Assembly (NCBI RefSeq): GCF_031624495.1
Contig: NZ_JAMQOP010000003.1
Coordinates: forward strand, 186,001-250,000
Direction of reading: 5' to 3'
DNA length: 64,000 bases
From: Halogeometricum sp. S1BR25-6
Lineage (GTDB): Archaea > Halobacteriota > Halobacteria > Halobacteriales > Haloferacaceae
The position numbers and the translations under genes are program-made. Shown in pieces: positions 61,233 through 64,000 of this stretch; position 1 is the first letter of the stretch, and each line of letters opens with the position of its first letter. The notes beneath the pieces are model-generated. The model had not been told where the DNA came from and did no database searches. It saw only the letters and a list, made by a program, of their open reading frames with translations.

Positions 61233-61895
61233 CTACCCGTCCGCGACGACGATAGCGCCTTTCATACCCATCGACCGATGGGGTTCGCAGACGTAGGTGT
61301 ACGTTCCGCTGGTGTCGAACGTGTAGGTGTACGTCGCTCCCTCGTTGACGATTTCGGGATGGCCCTCCCAGTTCGCACCCTCGGGTTGCGCCGTCGGAAC
61401 GACGTTGTGGGTGTCTGAGACCCACTCGAAGGTCACGGTCGTCCCGGGCGAAACTCGCACCGCCGCCGGACTGAATCCGTACGGTCCGCTGTTGATCTCG
61501 GAACCGACCGTGACCGTTACCGAATCCTGTCCGGTTTCGTCGACGACTCCGTCGTAGTTGCTGACGTTCTCGAAGAATCCGTCGAACTGGGCGGTTTCAC
61601 CGCCGTCGCCGCTCTCACTGGTGGTGTCGCTTCCACCCGGACTCTCGTCCTCGCCGTCGCCGGTACCTGCGCACCCGGCGAGTAAGCCGGTCGCCGCGAG
61701 ACCGGCCAGACCCGAGAGGAATCGCCGCTTCGACCCCGTCCACGTCCCGTCCTTCGGATTCGAGCGTTCTCCGGCCCGACCGTCCGCGGGTCGGCTCGTC
61801 GTCCTGCGAGATGTCGTCTCGTCCTCGCTTCGGTCTCGTCGGTCGGTATCCGAACCACCGCTGGTCGCGGATTGACGATGCTGAATTCCGATCAT
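61233..61895 (-). CDS. Halocyanin (single-domain blue copper lipoprotein)
   Basis: 220 residues. Twin-arginine signal (SKRRFLSG at 55-62) and lipobox Cys75, then one plastocyanin-like domain with copper ligands H163, C203, H206 and M211 (YVCEPHRSMGMKG). Mobile electron carrier tethered to the outer membrane face. Residues 1-54 before the signal are hydrophilic and unusually long; a later start is possible but no ATG is available there. The domain resembles each half of the two-domain halocyanin at 3519-4520 (FFENVSNYDGVVDETG versus WFENVSNYDEVVDRRG). Confidence 0.92.
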   Translation of the reverse strand: MIGIQHRQSATSGGSDTDRRDRSEDETTSRRTTSRPADGRAGERSNPKDGTWTGSKRRFLSGLAGLAATGLLAGCAGTGDGEDESPGGSDTTSESGDGGETAQFDGFFENVSNYDGVVDETGQDSVTVTVGSEINSGPYGFSPAAVRVSPGTTVTFEWVSDTHNVVPTAQPEGANWEGHPEIVNEGATYTYTFDTSGTYTYVCEPHRSMGMKGAIVVADG

Positions 61896-62682
61896 TTGGC
61901 GAGTTGCCTTCTCATGTTTCGTTGTCTCGCTGGAGGTATGGTGAGCTCATTTGGTATTCTGAGAGGGAGGCGCTGGGATTCGGTCGGCTCGGTCGGAATG
62001 CCCCCGTGTCACGCGTTTCTCGACACGTAATTTCGGTACCATCGAGTAAAGATTGCTGTTACGGTTCTCACAGACGTGTCGATACTCTCAGCCGGTGAGG
62101 TTTCCGTGCGAAATCAGGGCCTCACAGCGGAAACACGGCGGGGGAAACGGAGTGCCGATTCGATTGAATCGATGATCGATTTGGAAGTATCAGATATGGG
62201 GCGTGTATCGATATCCCCTGCATCCTGCAGAGAGGCCCGAGGCGAAAACGCAACCCGCGCTTCCTCGGCAATCGGTACTCCATCGATTCTTCGGCGAATA
62301 CGCCAATTCAAGAGTTGTCTTCGCCGAGGTGCGCGTATGCATGGAGCCCACTCGGGTAGTTGTGCCACACTTACCGTTCGGTGATGGCAGACTGGATGTT
62401 TAACGGGTTAGCAAGATTTTATCGAACAGATTCTGCTGCCAAAGTAGTCAATAACATTCCAGGTTGAATCGACCGCGTCGTACGTCCGCGAACTGAGCGG
62501 GTCGAGTGAACAACAACCGTCGAACTTTGGTTCGCTCAGCGGGGGTTCGGTACACAGATCATATCGAGGATATCGGTTACGTGGGAGTATCGTCGCCGCA
62601 GACGACGAAGGTTCCCGTAACGTCGACGCGACCCGTGACGGAGAGGAAGAACAACAGACGATGGACCGAGATACCGGCCGGT
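61896..62682. other. Intergenic region, no gene seen
   Basis: 787 bases. Several short open frames on both strands have no coding character and no recognisable family. I looked for a tRNA that could serve as an integrase attachment site and found none. Confidence 0.5.
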
Positions 62683-63849
62683 CTATGGATCCTCGCTCAG
62701 TACGTCTCCCACTCGCTCACCTAACTCCTCGGCCTCGATGTACGAGTACGCTTCCCGAGTAGTGCTCAGCGACTTGTGCCGAAGTACGTCCTGCGCCAAC
62801 CCGCGGTCCGTCCGATAGAGTTCGTCGCCGAGTCCGCGACGGGCGCCGTGCGGAAGCGGCGGTTTTCCGTCCACATCCACGCCGGTCGCCTGCGCGACGC
62901 GTTCGAGGATGCGGCGCACGCCCTCGGTGGTGACGGCGGGCGGGGCGATACCGCGGTCTCGGAGAACGTCGTCGACGTCGGCGTCTTCGAGGAGAGCGTT
63001 CGCTCGCTCCTCACCCAACGTCTCACGCGCGGCGGCGTACTTCGACGGCGCGTGACTCGTCGGGAAGACGGGCCACGTCCCAGAGGGAGGGTTCTGGACC
63101 GTTCGCCACCGCTGTAGTGCCTCGCGGGCCTGCTTCGGTACGGAGACGTCCTCCCACTCTTGGGCCTTGCCCCAGACGCGGAACGTCCACGCGTCGGTAT
63201 CGACGCGGTCCCACGTGAGCCCCTGCCTTCCCTCGCGGTCGTCGCCGCTCACGCGAAACACCTCCGCGCCGCGCACGCCCGTGTACGCGATGACGTGAAC
63301 GAGGGCGCGATCTCGGACTTCCCCGTGCGCGTCCATCCCGTCGGCCTCGATGGCCTTGTACGCGCGGTCGTTCGTGTACTGAACGAGCCGTCGGCGGACG
63401 TCGGGCGACCAGAACTGTCGGTCGGGCTCTCGGTCGTCGCGGGGAAGCGGTTCGCGGGCGCGATTCGAGAGCGCGGGATTCCGCAGGAGGTCGCCGTCGC
63501 GAACGCAGAAGCTGAGAAATCCCGAGATGACGTTGAAGTACGTCCCCGCCGAGGAGGCGGAGATACCGCCAGCCTCGACTCGCTGGGCGAGTCGGTCCGC
63601 GTACCGTCGGAGCAGTTGCTCGCCCTCGTCCTCGAACGCCGCGAAGGAGTCTTTGCCGCGCCGACGGAGCCACGTCTCGAACTGCGAGAGCACGGACTCG
63701 GCGGTCGAAGAGTACTGCGCACTCTCGCCGCTGGCGCGGAGGTAGCGGCCGATCGCGGCGTCGATCTCGGACGTGTCGGCGGCGCGCTCGTCACCCTCCG
63801 TGGACACCGCTTCGTCGGGGTTCGACCCCTGGGGTTCCGGCTCGGACAT
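62683..63849 (-). CDS. Tyrosine recombinase (phage-integrase family)
   Basis: 388 residues. N-terminal acidic arm, SAM-like DNA-binding domain (about 28-130), then the catalytic domain with R193 (TGVRGAEV), K228 in the beta-hairpin, H334-xx-R337 (HGARRG), H358 (LRHKSLSTT) and Tyr368 (TREAYSY). All catalytic residues are visible, so it should be active in site-specific recombination. No partner excisionase, direct repeats or tRNA target are visible around it. It may belong to an integrated element extending beyond the right edge. Confidence 0.9.
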   Translation of the reverse strand: MSEPEPQGSNPDEAVSTEGDERAADTSEIDAAIGRYLRASGESAQYSSTAESVLSQFETWLRRRGKDSFAAFEDEGEQLLRRYADRLAQRVEAGGISASSAGTYFNVISGFLSFCVRDGDLLRNPALSNRAREPLPRDDREPDRQFWSPDVRRRLVQYTNDRAYKAIEADGMDAHGEVRDRALVHVIAYTGVRGAEVFRVSGDDREGRQGLTWDRVDTDAWTFRVWGKAQEWEDVSVPKQAREALQRWRTVQNPPSGTWPVFPTSHAPSKYAAARETLGEERANALLEDADVDDVLRDRGIAPPAVTTEGVRRILERVAQATGVDVDGKPPLPHGARRGLGDELYRTDRGLAQDVLRHKSLSTTREAYSYIEAEELGERVGDVLSEDP

Positions 63850-64000
63850 CGGGTTGCTCGGTGTTTCGGCGTCGACGTTCTTAAATCTAAAACAAAGTGA
63901 ACCGCCTCGGGGTCAAGCTCCGAGGCACTCGTCTTGTCACTTCTGTAGAACGTCCACCCCGACGAGTCGCAATTGCCGTACAACCGACGCCACCTTCTGA

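Noticed and set aside
1..64000. CRISPR arrays, tRNA and rRNA genes.
   Set aside because: I saw no regularly spaced direct repeats other than the Thr-Pro minisatellite, and no cloverleaf or conserved T-loop context in the gaps.

Overview
The window reads as a chromosome segment of a halophilic archaeon (class Halobacteria; most likely Haloferacales, which is an inference). Supporting signs are high GC genes with strongly acidic proteins, many twin-arginine lipoproteins, halocyanin-type blue copper proteins, a haloarchaeal copper nitrite reductase, and many genes that start leaderless about 25-30 bases after an AT-rich TATA box.

Layout. 1-4.5 kb: a membrane-anchored serine hydrolase cut by the window edge, an orphan gene fragment, then nirK coupled to a small CGCGG-motif protein and divergent from a two-domain halocyanin. 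4.7-9.8 kb: DUF1616 membrane protein, a surface protein with a PGF-CTERM-like tail, a family 2 glycosyltransferase and a metallo-beta-lactamase-fold hydrolase. 9.8-20.9 kb: a MoxR ATPase / DUF58 / DUF4129-like / DUF4350 block in which an IS200/IS605 element (tnpA, tnpB) and a glycoside-hydrolase-like gene separate DUF4350 from moxR. 21.7-48.1 kb: a large cell-surface polysaccharide region with six further glycosyltransferase or glycan-modifying loci: polysaccharide deacetylase, sugar-nucleotide epimerase, UDP-galactopyranose-mutase-like flavoprotein, lipid-linked glycan flippase, NodU-type carbamoyltransferase, three alkaline-phosphatase-superfamily enzymes, a large polytopic membrane protein, and two genes sharing a tail-fibre-like N-terminal module, one with a lyase-like C-terminal region. 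48.7-53.5 kb: a predicted FAD/3Fe-4S GMC sugar dehydrogenase with its subunit 3 and a membrane protein, a DUF457 protein and a tail-spike-like lipoprotein. 53.5-60.9 kb: a second MoxR/DUF58/DUF4129-like/DUF4350 block with the same order and strands as the first. 61.2-63.8 kb: a single-domain halocyanin and a tyrosine recombinase.

How it fits together. The central genes look able to make, modify (deacetylate, carbamoylate, perhaps sulfate or phosphorylate) and flip a surface glycan. The two flanking MoxR blocks are ancient direct duplicates, probably working at the membrane or cell envelope by analogy with bacterial MoxR/DUF58 systems. NirK, the CGCGG protein and the halocyanins form a denitrification and copper electron-transfer end.

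The items I consider most worth following are the nirK-CGCGG coupling without a radical SAM enzyme in view, the pair of MoxR blocks, the tail-fibre-like module shared by adjacent genes, and the GMC dehydrogenase that lacks a cytochrome subunit.
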